From NCBI RefSeq assembly GCF_016901135.1, contig NZ_JAFEVL010000024.1, positions 1 to 64,000 on the forward strand: a stretch of 64,000 bases of DNA. Direction: 5' to 3'. The notes beneath the pieces are model-generated. The model searched no databases. It was not told the origin of the DNA and saw only the letters and a list, made by a program, of their open reading frames with translations. Each line of letters opens with the position of its first letter. Position 1 is the first letter of the stretch. The position numbers were made by a program, and so were the translations under genes. Source of the DNA: Martinezella lusitana. Lineage in GTDB: Bacteria; Pseudomonadota; Alphaproteobacteria; Rhizobiales; Rhizobiaceae. This document shows, one piece after another, positions 9,471 to 18,335 of this stretch.

Positions 9471-10709
9471 TCAGTGGCTTGCGGCCGTAGCGCCCATTTC
9501 GTTGACCAGGTCAAAGCGTTCGAAACGATCCAACTGGAATGGGAGGATTTCCTCTGGGACACGATTGTCAGCGATGGCCTTCGCCAGGAAGAAGCCACTG
9601 GCGGGCGTCGCCTTGAAGCCCCATGTTCCCCATCCGGCGTCCAACCAGTAATTTGCAAGAGGGCTCTGACCCATGATTGGACTGTAATCAGGCGTCATGT
9701 CGGTAATACCTGCCCATTGACGCAAGACCTTCAGCTCTCCGATAAATGGGAACAGTTCCAAAGCCGAGGCGGCAAGCCCCTCCTTAAGTTCGAGGGTCGA
9801 TCGGGTGTTGTAGAGTTCATAAGGATCGGAACCGCCGCCGATGACGAGTTCACCTCTGGCTGATTGGGAGATGTAGCAGTGCAGCGCGGTGGAAGAGACC
9901 ATCGGATCAAGGAACGGCTTGATCGGATGGGTCACCATTGCCTGGAGCGGATAGCTTCGTATTGGCAACTTCAAGCCAACCATCTTTGCGACGACGGAGG
10001 AATAGCCTGCAACACATTGCACCACGAGCCCAGCGGAGATATCGCCGCGGTTAGTCCGGATGCGCGTCACATTATTGTTCGCAACGTCCATGCCAAGGAC
10101 TTCGGTACGCTGGTGGAGCTCAACGCCACGCTCGCACGCTCTAATCGCGTACCCCCAAACCACCGCGTCGTGCCGGGCGATAGCGGCGTTCCGATGCCAA
10201 AGCCCGGAAAGGATGGGCATGCCTTTAATGTCGAGATTGAGAGAGGGAACAAGCTCTTTGATCTGCTTTCGATCAAGTATCTCGTTTGCTTCACCGCAGA
10301 AAACGCCGGCGTCCGCGCGCAATCGTAGTGATCGTGAGACCCCGTCTGAGTGAGACAGTGTGAGCTGCCCTCGTCTGGAGTACATCATATTATAGTCCAG
10401 CTCGTTGGAGAGCGACTCATACAATCTTAGCGACTTGGCGTAGAACTTGATCGAACGTTGATCCGTGTAGTTCGATCGAATTACAGTCGTGTTTCGGGCG
10501 GTGTTACCCCCACCAAGGTAGCCTTTCTCAAGGATTGCGACATTGCGAATGTTGTGGTGCTTGGCCAAGTGGTACGCAAGAGACGCACCGTGCCCCCCGC
10601 CTCCGATGATCACCACGTCGTAGTGAGCTTTCAAATCAGGAGTGACGGGGATTTCCTGGCGGGCTGGGTACCGCTTCGAAAAGCCATACTTAAGAAGGGC
10701 AAACACCAT
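9471..10709 (-). CDS. soxB: Sarcosine oxidase beta subunit
   Basis: From ATG 10709 this encodes 412 residues beginning MVFALLKYGF, followed by the dinucleotide-binding YDVVIIGGGGHG near residue 30, ARNTTVIRSNY and a C-terminal GTWGFKATPASGFFLAKAI. It is the catalytic subunit, where FAD-linked sarcosine oxidation occurs. An upstream ATG at 10736 is also in frame, but 10709 has an AGGA at suitable spacing and matches the usual SoxB N-terminus. This is the first gene of the minus-strand operon, transcribed divergently from the AraC-type regulator. Confidence 0.95.
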   Translation of the reverse strand: MVFALLKYGFSKRYPARQEIPVTPDLKAHYDVVIIGGGGHGASLAYHLAKHHNIRNVAILEKGYLGGGNTARNTTVIRSNYTDQRSIKFYAKSLRLYESLSNELDYNMMYSRRGQLTLSHSDGVSRSLRLRADAGVFCGEANEILDRKQIKELVPSLNLDIKGMPILSGLWHRNAAIARHDAVVWGYAIRACERGVELHQRTEVLGMDVANNNVTRIRTNRGDISAGLVVQCVAGYSSVVAKMVGLKLPIRSYPLQAMVTHPIKPFLDPMVSSTALHCYISQSARGELVIGGGSDPYELYNTRSTLELKEGLAASALELFPFIGELKVLRQWAGITDMTPDYSPIMGQSPLANYWLDAGWGTWGFKATPASGFFLAKAIADNRVPEEILPFQLDRFERFDLVNEMGATAASH

Positions 10710-10830
10710 AACCAAGGTCCTGTTTCGTGGTGGCATGTGTGAACGTCGCTTGCGCGCCAGGGGTAAAGACCGCGCTGACACCATCCACATCCTGAAAACC
10801 AGATTGGCATACCTTAAAAAGATGATTTGC
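10710..10830. promoter_or_regulatory. Divergent promoter region between soxB and the AraC-type regulator
   Basis: These roughly 120 bases separate two divergent starts and must hold the operon promoter and probably the regulator's binding site. No clear -35/-10 pair or dyad stands out by eye. Confidence 0.4.
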
Positions 10831-11886
10831 ATGAATAAGACGCAAACTATAGATAATTTGCCATTTCTGGAGGAAGCAACAGCAATTGTCGCTTTTAGCG
10901 GTTTTGAGGTACACCACGTGATGCGTTTGGCATTTATTCTGACAACGGGTTACTCACTTATGGCCACGGCTTCGGCAGTGGAGCCACTGCGAGCAGCCAA
11001 TCATCTGGCGGGAAAAAAACTGTACGAGATCAGCTTTGTTTCTGCGGAAGGAGGATTGGCCAAATCTACGGCTGGTGGCGGGTTTGAAACGCTTACAATG
11101 GCAGGGGCAGGATCTGATTTCGATCTCGTTTTCGTGGTCGCGGGCGGAAACCCGATGAGCTATGAAGACCCTGATCTGGGTCGATATCTCCGGAAGCTCA
11201 ATGCAAACAAGGTGAAGCTCGGTGGTATTTCTGGTGGAGCAGCGATTCTGGCCAGATTTGGTTTATTGGAAAACCGGCGATTTGCAGTTCATTGGCAACA
11301 TATCGAGGCGCTCGAGGAGCTATCATCAGCCCTGCTGATTGAACGCCGGCTTTTCGTGATCGACAGGGACCGGTACACCTGCGCTGGAGGTGTAGCAGCG
11401 CTTGATATGATGCTTGCGATTGTCGCTTCAGAGCATGGAACGGTGTTCGCGCGGTCGGTGAGCGACTGGTTTATTCACACACAGATGCGTCTCGCGGACG
11501 AGCCCCAGCGCGCGACCCTTGCTCAGCAATTGAATATCACTCACCCTGCGCTGATCGCGGCGACTAATTTGATGGCGAGCCATATCGCTGACCCCTTGAA
11601 TGAGCAACAGATAGCTGACCTTTCCGGTCTGAGTTCGAGGCAGTTGCAACGACTTTTCACAGAGCAGATTGGTGAACCAATCATGCAATTCTATCGAAAG
11701 ATGCGCTTGGAAAAAGCAAATGAACTGCTACAGCAATCGACATTGCCTATAACTGAGGTCGCGATAGCCGCCGGATTTTCGAGCCTGTCGCATTTTTCCC
11801 GAACGTTCCGCGAGCAGTTCAACTCCACACCGCGGCGCCGGCGTGCCGATAGTCGAAAGAATATGACAGTCTTGCGTACGATGTAG
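10831..11886 (+). CDS. GlxA/GbdR-like AraC-family transcriptional regulator
   Basis: The ~351-residue protein joins an N-terminal DJ-1/PfpI-type domain (about 20-190, with GGISGGAAILARFGLL) to a C-terminal AraC helix-turn-helix pair (about 235-335, with LSGLSSRQLQRLF and AIAAGFSSLSHFSRTF). This architecture is typical of GbdR and CdhR, which activate betaine, dimethylglycine, sarcosine and carnitine genes. Its divergent position next to soxB makes it the likely activator of the sarcosine operon. ATG 10831 is chosen by the N-terminus; ATG 10822 is an alternative. Confidence 0.9.
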   Translation: MNKTQTIDNLPFLEEATAIVAFSGFEVHHVMRLAFILTTGYSLMATASAVEPLRAANHLAGKKLYEISFVSAEGGLAKSTAGGGFETLTMAGAGSDFDLVFVVAGGNPMSYEDPDLGRYLRKLNANKVKLGGISGGAAILARFGLLENRRFAVHWQHIEALEELSSALLIERRLFVIDRDRYTCAGGVAALDMMLAIVASEHGTVFARSVSDWFIHTQMRLADEPQRATLAQQLNITHPALIAATNLMASHIADPLNEQQIADLSGLSSRQLQRLFTEQIGEPIMQFYRKMRLEKANELLQQSTLPITEVAIAAGFSSLSHFSRTFREQFNSTPRRRRADSRKNMTVLRTM

Positions 11887-11964
11887 CTTCTGCCGGGAAC
11901 CACGGCTGGGCGACTTCGAAGCTTAGAAAGTTTTGTGTGGCGGGCTCAAGCCGGAAACGGCAGA

Positions 11965-11988
11965 CGCCCGAGCTGTTGGGCTCGGGCG
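11965..11988. terminator. Hairpin between convergent genes, possible terminator
   Basis: A 9-bp perfect stem (CGCCCGAGC with GCTCGGGCG) and a 6-base loop lie just after the regulator gene. Only a short T run follows, so termination on the plus strand would be weak. Confidence 0.45.
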
Positions 11989-12024
11989 TTCGAAATAACG
12001 CCTTGTCGGCGAATAACTTCGCCT

Positions 12025-12225
12025 TTAGCTTTTGCGCGCCTCGTGAAACGAGCTCCGCTCAAGCGATCGCGCAACATGCAGAACAATGTCTTCGTCGAAG
12101 CGGGGGCCGATCAATCGCACCGCAGCCGGAATTCCTTCGCCGCGCAATAGGGCTCGGCGAAAGACATGATGCTGCCGGTTCCCATCCGGCTGAGAGACGA
12201 GCCAGCTCCAGGCGCTACTGAACAC
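12025..12225 (-). pseudogene. Remnant of a second amidase-signature gene
   Basis: The translated C-terminal part (EGIPAAVRLIGPRFDEDI, then ending in ARSLERS) lines up with the C-terminus of the adjacent amidase (EGLPIGLQLVGRYFDELT, then AIERS). The N-terminal part of the frame does not match, as expected after a frameshift. It lies directly downstream of the intact amidase and is best read as the degraded 3' end of another amidase gene. No catalytic residues remain. Confidence 0.55.
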
Positions 12226-13624
12226 CTAGCTTTGGTAGAGGGATGGAGAAACGGCCGCTTCTTTCAATTGCATGCGCAGCCCGAAAAACCGTTAACTCGT
12301 CGAAGTAGCGTCCGACCAGCTGCAGCCCGATAGGCAGGCCCTCCGTGTGGATAGCACACGGCATTGTCAACGCCGGGTGACCCGTCATGTTGAAAAAGGT
12401 AGTATAGCGGGTGATCGCGTTGCCGATGGCTTCGTTCACACCGTTTCTTGTCACTTTGACTGTCCCTACTTTTTGGGCAATCTCCGGTGTGGCGGGAGTG
12501 AGGATAAGATCGACATCGTCGAAGAGCTTGTTCGTCTGTTGTCGATAGAGCTCGACGAACCGCTTCGCCTTAACATAGTGCTCAGCCAGAATGCATTGCC
12601 CGAGTGCGAGACCGGCGCGGAAGTCTGCTCCATAGAGATCTCCCCGCTCCTGCACATATGCTGAGTGGGCGCTGAGCGCTTCAGGCATTTGAACCGTTAA
12701 TGAGACGGTACGGCTATGCTGCATGTCTGGAAAGGTGACAGGCACCAACGTTGCGCCAGCGCCGACAAGATATTCCTTGACGGACTCTAACGCGGCAAGG
12801 ATCTCACCGTCGGCACGCTCATAGTAGAAGTTTTTGGGTATGCCGATTCGCAGACCCGAAACGCTCTGTCCTAAAGCGTCGCTATAGTTGTCCACGGGCC
12901 GATTGACCGAAGCCGGGTCGGATGGATCGTAGCCTGCAACAATACGCAATAGTTCAGCGCAGTCCGCGATCGTCCGCGTCATCAGGCCGACATGGTCGAG
13001 CGTCCAGCAATAAGGCACAACGCCCGCCGTGGGAATGCGACCAATCGTCGGCTTCAATCCTACAAGACCGTTGAGCGCGGCAGGCGCGCGGACGGAACCG
13101 CCTGTATCTGTCCCAAGTGCTGCGGGAACGAGCCCGAACGCCACTGCGGCAGCTGAGCCGCTCGACGAGCCGCCTGCGAGCCGAGTGGGATCATAAGCAT
13201 TCACACAGGTGCCGTACACCTCGTTCTCGCCTGTCGCACCGTATGCAAACTCATGGAGATTAGTCTTGCCTAAACTAACTGCGTTGGCGGCACGAAGTTT
13301 TGCAATCGCATAAGCGTCGCTCTCTGCTACCCGATCGTGAAAGACACGCGAGCCGGCGGTAGTGAGAACGCCCTTAACGTCAAACAGGTCTTTTGAAGCG
13401 TAGGGCACTCCAGCGAAAGACGATGCGCTTAGGTCTTCGCGAGAAAGGCGCGCGGCCTGTTTCTTGGCGTCGTCGATCGTAGGCGTGATAAATGCCTTTG
13501 ACAAAGGATTGTATCGGTCTATTCGCTCGGCGAAGACCTCAACAAGCTCTGCAGGCGTAATTTGCCCGGCCGAAATCAGTTGTTTGAGGCCTTTCACGTC
13601 TTTGAATGCAATATCGTCAGTCAT
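12215..13624 (-). CDS. Amidase signature family hydrolase (AtzE/GatA-like)
   Basis: The 469-residue protein carries the amidase-signature triad: Lys78 in YASKDLFD, the cis-Ser in GGSSSGSAAA (about 153-155) and nucleophile Ser177 in GTDTGGSVRA. The family hydrolyses amide or carbamoyl bonds. Its ATG (13624) overlaps the 3' end of a 71-residue AtzG-like gene by 8 bases, the arrangement seen for two-subunit amidases such as AtzE-AtzG and analogous to GatA-GatC. The substrate is unknown. The adjacent ectoine-hydrolase-like gene and amino acid importer suggest an N-acylated or cyclic amino acid derivative. Confidence 0.92.
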   Translation of the reverse strand: MTDDIAFKDVKGLKQLISAGQITPAELVEVFAERIDRYNPLSKAFITPTIDDAKKQAARLSREDLSASSFAGVPYASKDLFDVKGVLTTAGSRVFHDRVAESDAYAIAKLRAANAVSLGKTNLHEFAYGATGENEVYGTCVNAYDPTRLAGGSSSGSAAAVAFGLVPAALGTDTGGSVRAPAALNGLVGLKPTIGRIPTAGVVPYCWTLDHVGLMTRTIADCAELLRIVAGYDPSDPASVNRPVDNYSDALGQSVSGLRIGIPKNFYYERADGEILAALESVKEYLVGAGATLVPVTFPDMQHSRTVSLTVQMPEALSAHSAYVQERGDLYGADFRAGLALGQCILAEHYVKAKRFVELYRQQTNKLFDDVDLILTPATPEIAQKVGTVKVTRNGVNEAIGNAITRYTTFFNMTGHPALTMPCAIHTEGLPIGLQLVGRYFDELTVFRAAHAIERSGRFSIPLPKLGVQ

Positions 13625-13832
13625 TTGAATCTGCGCCCTGGACGCCCATTGCAGGAGGGATGGTTCCGAGATCAATCTTTCGAAGCTGTTCCAACTCGTT
13701 TAGCAGATCCTGGAATCCGGTGATGATCCCCAACTGTGGATTCACGAGTTCGCTGATTTCCGCGTCCGACCAACTGTGTGAGGCCATCTGCGTGCATATG
13801 CCGATCAGGGTTTCTTTTTGAAGTTTCTGCAT
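13617..13832 (-). CDS. AtzG-like (DUF4089/GatC-type) small amidase subunit
   Basis: This 71-residue protein (MQKLQKETLIGICTQMASHS start) is predicted to be helical and has the size and position of AtzG-like subunits, which wrap around and stabilise an amidase partner. It overlaps the downstream amidase start by 8 bases, so the two are probably made together. The assignment rests on length, helical pattern and pairing. Confidence 0.7.
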   Translation of the reverse strand: MQKLQKETLIGICTQMASHSWSDAEISELVNPQLGIITGFQDLLNELEQLRKIDLGTIPPAMGVQGADSND

Positions 13833-13860
13833 TTGGTCCTCGCAGAGTTAGCAGCCAGCA

Positions 13861-13883
13861 TGCGCCCACGCGTCGCGGGCGCA
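13861..13883. other. Intergenic hairpin between the M24 hydrolase gene and the AtzG-like gene
   Basis: TGCGCCC pairs perfectly with GGGCGCA across a 9-base loop. It lies between two co-directional minus-strand genes and may tune read-through or mRNA stability. There is no T tract. Confidence 0.35.
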
Positions 13884-13894
13884 CGCTTGAAAGC

Positions 13895-15052
13895 TTAGCG
13901 GACAATCAGCGTTTCGGGAGTTTTGTTGGTGAGGATTTCTCCGCCGTTCTCCGTGACCATGACTGTGTTGGATATGAAATAGTCGGCCACCTTCGTGTCT
14001 GTGAACCAGGAATGGGCGTGAACGACCATGCCGACTTCGATCTTCCGCGTGGACTTCGGAAACAGGCTCGTAACCATCGAACCGCCCGTCCAGCTCGGCG
14101 GGAAGCCGATACCGACGAGATAGCCGCAGTGATGGCGATGATAATCGACTAGGCCCGCACTCGCGGCAACTTCATGCCATGCATCGTAGGCATCTCCGGC
14201 CTTGGCGCCAGGTTTGAGCGCCTCGCAGATCGCCTTCATACCGCGGATTGCGAGTTCGGCAGATTCTTCTACACCCTTGGGCGCACTTCCCACGTAAACG
14301 AGCCGGCCCATCGGCGACTGGTACTTCCGGTACGCTGCGCAGGTTTCAAGGAACACCGCGTCGCCATTGCGGAACACATCACCGCGCCAGGTTGTGTGTT
14401 CTTCGCCGAGACGGCTCGTGGGACGAATGAAGGGGCCAAATCCTGGATATTCGCTACCCTCCAGGATCATCTTGTTATGATAGGCTGCGGCCACCTCGTA
14501 GTCTGATGCCCCATCATGAACGGCCTCAACTGCCGCCAAGGTGCCCATGTCAACGGCGTGTGCCGCTTTGCGCGTGTATTCCATCTCAAGTGGCGACTTG
14601 ATCAGACGGATATCATCCAGGATACCAGATGCATCCTCCCACTGAACGCCAGTTTTGTCGTCTTGGATGCGCTCGGCGTGGCGTGGCGTCAGGAAGAGGC
14701 TCCGCTTCTCAATCCCCACGCGCTTGCCTGCGAGACCAAGGTCCTTCATCGCCTGGTGGACATAGTCCGAGAGCTCTTCGTGGTCCTTGTGGCCATAGAA
14801 CTTTGCGTTCGTGACTTGATTTTCGACTGTGATCCGCTCCATCGCGCGGCAGCTAAGCGCCATCTCACCATCCCGGTTGAGAACAAGAACGTGCGCCGCA
14901 AAGAAACCCCAATGATCGAGGCCCGTCAGATAATAGATGTTTTCCGGGACGGCGATCAAAATGCCATCGAGGTTATTCTTGGCGAGCACATTGCGAGCCT
15001 TGGCGATACGCCGATCGAGTTCGTCTTTTGGGAACGCCGTTTCATAAGCCAT
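13895..15052 (-). CDS. M24-fold hydrolase, DoeA/EutD (ectoine hydrolase)-like
   Basis: The 385-residue protein has the two-domain creatinase/prolidase layout. The segments IYYLTGLDHWGF, LGEEHTTWRGD, GDAVFLETCAAYRKYQSP and GYLVGIGFPPSW strongly resemble ectoine hydrolase DoeA/EutD, which opens the ectoine ring to N-acetyl-diaminobutyrate. The five metal ligands of true M24 peptidases are not in their usual form, as in DoeA and creatinase. It is divergent from the Ehu-like importer and heads the amidase operon. Creatinase is the main alternative, but the sequence segments fit DoeA better. Confidence 0.8.
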   Translation of the reverse strand: MAYETAFPKDELDRRIAKARNVLAKNNLDGILIAVPENIYYLTGLDHWGFFAAHVLVLNRDGEMALSCRAMERITVENQVTNAKFYGHKDHEELSDYVHQAMKDLGLAGKRVGIEKRSLFLTPRHAERIQDDKTGVQWEDASGILDDIRLIKSPLEMEYTRKAAHAVDMGTLAAVEAVHDGASDYEVAAAYHNKMILEGSEYPGFGPFIRPTSRLGEEHTTWRGDVFRNGDAVFLETCAAYRKYQSPMGRLVYVGSAPKGVEESAELAIRGMKAICEALKPGAKAGDAYDAWHEVAASAGLVDYHRHHCGYLVGIGFPPSWTGGSMVTSLFPKSTRKIEVGMVVHAHSWFTDTKVADYFISNTVMVTENGGEILTNKTPETLIVR

Positions 15053-15263
15053 CGTGAACCTCGCAGGTGTTGGCGTTGATGATAGGTATACCTTTTGGTA
15101 CCGAAGCTTCGCATAAATCGCAATAGACATTTTGCCAATTGGCTATTCTGTAGGCTATTTGCCCCGCATTCAGGACCGAGGAAACTTTTTCTTGCCTTTG
15201 CGCTAAAATGAGTGGTACACCAATATGGCAATTGTGCCACGAAGCCCAAAAATGGGGGAACTC
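15053..15263. promoter_or_regulatory. Divergent control region with GntR-type operator candidates
   Basis: This region drives the DoeA-like operon leftward and the ehu-like operon rightward. It holds TGGTACACCA at 15213-15222 and TTGGTACCGAA at 15095-15105, both with the GT-AC core common in FCD-type GntR operators, and a perfect GCCAATTGGC palindrome near 15134. A GntR regulator is encoded in the rightward operon. The functional link is inferred. Confidence 0.4.
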
Positions 15264-16109
15264 ATGAAAATGAATAAAATCTTCGCTGCAGTCGCCGCAG
15301 CCGCCACGATGCTCGTCGGCGCAGCAACCGCTCATGCCGACGCTCTTACCGATAGCGCAAAGGCCGGTAAGCCCATTCGCATCGGGTTCGCTCATGAAAT
15401 TCCGTGGGCCTATCCTGGCGAAAAGAATGAGCCTCTGGGCTTCGCAAATGCGCTGGCTCTCGGCGTTCTGAAATCGATGGGTTATACGAACATTGAGCCC
15501 GTCGTCACCGATTGGGGCGGGCTCATTCCCGGCCTTCAGGCGGGTCGTTTCGATATCATTACCGGCGGCATGTACATCACGGCTCCTCGCTGCAAAAACG
15601 TAAGTTTCGCCGAGCCCATGGGAAAATTTGGTGACTCCTTCATCGTAAAGAAGGGCAACCCTAAGGGCATAACAAACTATCAGGACATCAAGCAAAAAGA
15701 TGCGACGATGGTAACTGTTGCAGGCTTTGTGAATGCCGATGCAGCAATGAAAGAAGGTGTTGCAGAGAGCAAGATCATGCAGGTGCCGAGCCTCACGGAA
15801 GTTCTTGCAGCGGTGAAGGCCGGTCGTGCCGACGCCGGCGCCGGTAATGATTTCGCTATGAAAGATCTCGCGAAAAGTTCTGGTGGCGAAATTGAAGTAA
15901 CCGATCCCGCTGCTCTACCGGAAACGACTTTCAACTGGGTGGCGATCGCTTTCAAGAAGGAAGACAAGGACTTTCTCAAGGCTTACAACGAAGCACAGGC
16001 AAAATACCTTGGAACGCCCGAAATGCTTGAGGCCGTAGGTAAGTTTGAATACACGAAGGCCCAACTCCCGGGTGATGCGAAAACAGATTGGATTTGCGCT
16101 AACAGATAA
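15264..16109 (+). CDS. EhuB-like periplasmic amino acid/ectoine binding protein
   Basis: The 281-residue protein has a signal peptide (residues 1 to about 27, ending in ATAHA) and a type II periplasmic binding fold. The segments GLIPGLQAGRFDIITGGMY, then CKNVSFAEPM, and KKGNPKGITNY closely resemble EhuB, the ectoine/hydroxyectoine receptor of Sinorhizobium. The ATG at 15264 is preceded by GGGGGA and gives a proper signal peptide. A hairpin follows the gene, as expected for a receptor made in excess of its permease. Confidence 0.88.
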   Translation: MKMNKIFAAVAAAATMLVGAATAHADALTDSAKAGKPIRIGFAHEIPWAYPGEKNEPLGFANALALGVLKSMGYTNIEPVVTDWGGLIPGLQAGRFDIITGGMYITAPRCKNVSFAEPMGKFGDSFIVKKGNPKGITNYQDIKQKDATMVTVAGFVNADAAMKEGVAESKIMQVPSLTEVLAAVKAGRADAGAGNDFAMKDLAKSSGGEIEVTDPAALPETTFNWVAIAFKKEDKDFLKAYNEAQAKYLGTPEMLEAVGKFEYTKAQLPGDAKTDWICANR

Positions 16110-16122
16110 ACCTCCCAAGGTT

Positions 16123-16151
16123 GGGCGAGCTGTTATAAGGGCAGCTCGCCC
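16123..16151 (+). other. Intergenic hairpin after the binding protein gene
   Basis: GGGCGAGCTG pairs perfectly with CAGCTCGCCC across a 9-base loop, between the receptor and permease genes. Such structures usually stabilise the receptor mRNA and reduce read-through. There is no T run. Confidence 0.6.
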
Positions 16152-16172
16152 GTACTATTGAAGTGAGCTGCA

Positions 16173-16838
16173 ATGACCTACATCTCGTTTCTCGCCGAAT
16201 ACGGTAACCGCTTCATTGATGGGGCATTGATTACCGGACTACAGTTTCTTTGCTCGCTGGCCCTCGCCACCGTGCTCGCCCACGTCTTCGGCCTCATGCT
16301 ATTGTCAGCCAATGTTGCCGTGAAAGGCGTGGCAGTCGTCTACGTAGAGTTTTTCAGGGGAACATCGCTTCTCGTACAGCTGTTCTGGCTGTTCTACGTG
16401 CTTCCGCTTTTTGGCGTGACCATGGACCCCTTCCTCACAGGTTTTTTGGCGGTAGGCCTCAATATCGGCGCGTATGGAGCGCAGCTCGTTCATGGCGCTA
16501 TTAAATCCGTAGCGCGTGGTCAGTGGGAAGCATCTTATGCGCTATCGATGTCCCCGGCTAAGCGGATGCGGCGTATCATCGTTCCGCAGGCAATTGTCAT
16601 CATGCTTCCGGCTTGGGGTAACCTTGTCATCGAACTGCTCAAAAGCACCGCGCTTGTAGCTCTCATTGCCGTGCCGGATCTGATGTTCGAGTCACGGCAA
16701 CTGAACAGTTCGACTTATCTATCCACTTGGACATTCGGCACGGCGCTCATCATTTATTACGTTTTCGCTCGCTTCCTCATCACTCCGCTCATGCGATCCT
16801 TAGAGCATTTGATGGCGCGTCGGATGGGGGGGGCCTGA
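16173..16838 (+). CDS. EhuC-like ABC transporter permease
   Basis: The 221-residue membrane protein has about five hydrophobic segments and a HisM-type EAA loop (WEASYALSMSPAKRMRRIIVPQA). It belongs to the polar amino acid ABC permease family and pairs with the next permease. It sits 63 bases after the receptor gene and 3 bases before ehuD. Confidence 0.9.
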   Translation: MTYISFLAEYGNRFIDGALITGLQFLCSLALATVLAHVFGLMLLSANVAVKGVAVVYVEFFRGTSLLVQLFWLFYVLPLFGVTMDPFLTGFLAVGLNIGAYGAQLVHGAIKSVARGQWEASYALSMSPAKRMRRIIVPQAIVIMLPAWGNLVIELLKSTALVALIAVPDLMFESRQLNSSTYLSTWTFGTALIIYYVFARFLITPLMRSLEHLMARRMGGA

Positions 16839-16841
16839 GCT

Positions 16842-17507
16842 ATGCAATGGGACTGGCAATTTACCGCCGAGATCCTCCCTCGGATGCTTTGGGCTACCGT
16901 CAATACGCTGATGGCCGCTGGCATCGGCTACGCAATCGCCGCAATTCTTGGGTTGGTGTTTGCAATCGCCCAGCGGACTAGGTTTCGTGCGCTGACTGTC
17001 TCTGTGCGCGAGGTGGTCGAGTTCCTTCGTTCTACGCCGCTCGTTCTGCAGATTTTCTTTGTATACTATGTAGGTCCGGAATACGGAATGTCGTTGAGCC
17101 CGTGGGTCGCTGGCATGATCGCGATCGGCCTTCACTACGCGGCTTACCTGTCCGAAGTTTACCGAGGCGGCATTGAGTCGGTATCGAAGGGTCAGTGGGA
17201 AGCCTGCACCGCAATCAACCTATCCACTGTACAAACCTATCGTCGAATAGTTTTGCCACAGGCACTGCCGCCATCGGTCGCCGGCATGGGAAACTATCTG
17301 ATCAGCATTTTTAAGGACACACCGATGCTTTCGGTCATCGGTGTCGCGGAGCTGATGCAAACCGCGAATGCAATCGGTGGTCAGAACTACCGCTATCTCG
17401 AACCCTACACGATCGTCGGCCTCGTTTTTCTCATCATCTCGCTGTTCTCCGCTGCCTTCATCCGCGGCTTCGAGGGATGGGTCCGCCGCAAGCTAGGAAT
17501 GTACTAA
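16842..17507 (+). CDS. EhuD-like ABC transporter permease
   Basis: This is a second 221-residue polar amino acid permease with VEFLRSTPLVLQIFFVYYV and the EAA loop WEACTAINLSTVQTYRRI. With the EhuC-like protein it forms the membrane heterodimer. Its TAA stop shares a base with the ATG of the ATPase gene (TAATG), indicating coupled translation. Confidence 0.9.
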   Translation: MQWDWQFTAEILPRMLWATVNTLMAAGIGYAIAAILGLVFAIAQRTRFRALTVSVREVVEFLRSTPLVLQIFFVYYVGPEYGMSLSPWVAGMIAIGLHYAAYLSEVYRGGIESVSKGQWEACTAINLSTVQTYRRIVLPQALPPSVAGMGNYLISIFKDTPMLSVIGVAELMQTANAIGGQNYRYLEPYTIVGLVFLIISLFSAAFIRGFEGWVRRKLGMY

Positions 17508-18322
17508 TGCAAGATCTTTCGTCATTTCCCCTCGAACTCACCGGACCCGATATTCCCATGGTGAGGTTCATGAACGTACGAAAGACCTATGGTGACTTCG
17601 TCGTCCTCGACAATCTCAATCTCGACATCGCCTCTGGCGAAATGGTGACCGTAATCGGGCCTTCAGGTTCGGGTAAAACCACAGTCCTGCGTATGCTGAT
17701 GACCCTGGAGACCATAAACGGCGGCGTAATCTATGTGGATGGCAAGCCGCTGACCCACATGCCGAAGAACGGTGTCTTGGTCCCAGCCGACTCGAAATAT
17801 CTTCGCCATGCGCGGTCCTCTATCGGCATGTGCTTCCAGCACTTCAATCTGTTTCCGCATATGACCGCCCTCGAAAACTGTATGGAGGGACCGGTCCAAG
17901 TTCTCGGTCTTCCACGACGGGAGGCCAAAGAGCGCGCCGAAGAGCTTCTCTCGATGGTTGGCATGATCGAGAAGAAGGACCAGCATCCGGCGCGCCTGTC
18001 CGGAGGCCAACAGCAACGTGTCGCGATAGCTCGTGCTCTGGCGATGAGGCCAAAGGTGATGCTATTTGACGAGGTAACGTCGGCGCTCGATCCGGAAGTG
18101 ATTGGCGAAGTCACGAACGTCATAAAAGACCTTGTTACCAAGCATAACCTGACGATGCTAATGGTCACGCATCAGATGGGGTTTGCTCGGGACATCTCTG
18201 ACCGCATCTGCTTCTTCTACGGCGGAAAGATCGAGGAGCAAAACACGCCCGATGAGCTCTTCACAAACCCGCAAAGCAAACGGACGCAGCAATTCTTGAG
18301 CGCGGTAAAGGCGGCAGATTGA
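17507..18322 (+). CDS. EhuA-like ABC transporter ATP-binding protein
   Basis: The 271-residue ATPase has Walker A GPSGSGKT at residues 51-58, signature LSGGQQQRVAIARAL, Walker B VMLFDEVTSALDPE and a switch His in MVTHQMG. It energises import of the ligand bound by the EhuB-like receptor. The N-terminus is longer than usual by about 15 residues. It overlaps the upstream permease gene by one base. Confidence 0.92.
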   Translation: MQDLSSFPLELTGPDIPMVRFMNVRKTYGDFVVLDNLNLDIASGEMVTVIGPSGSGKTTVLRMLMTLETINGGVIYVDGKPLTHMPKNGVLVPADSKYLRHARSSIGMCFQHFNLFPHMTALENCMEGPVQVLGLPRREAKERAEELLSMVGMIEKKDQHPARLSGGQQQRVAIARALAMRPKVMLFDEVTSALDPEVIGEVTNVIKDLVTKHNLTMLMVTHQMGFARDISDRICFFYGGKIEEQNTPDELFTNPQSKRTQQFLSAVKAAD

Positions 18323-18335
18323 GATCAGAGCGAAT

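Noticed and set aside
13895..15052. Creatinase feeding the sarcosine oxidase operon
   Set aside because: The fold is the same and creatinase would make sarcosine, but the visible segments (LGEEHTTW and AYRKYQSP) fit the ectoine hydrolase group better.
15042..15695. A 217-codon minus-strand frame over the ehuB start
   Set aside because: It is antisense to a well-supported receptor gene with a signal peptide and ribosome site.
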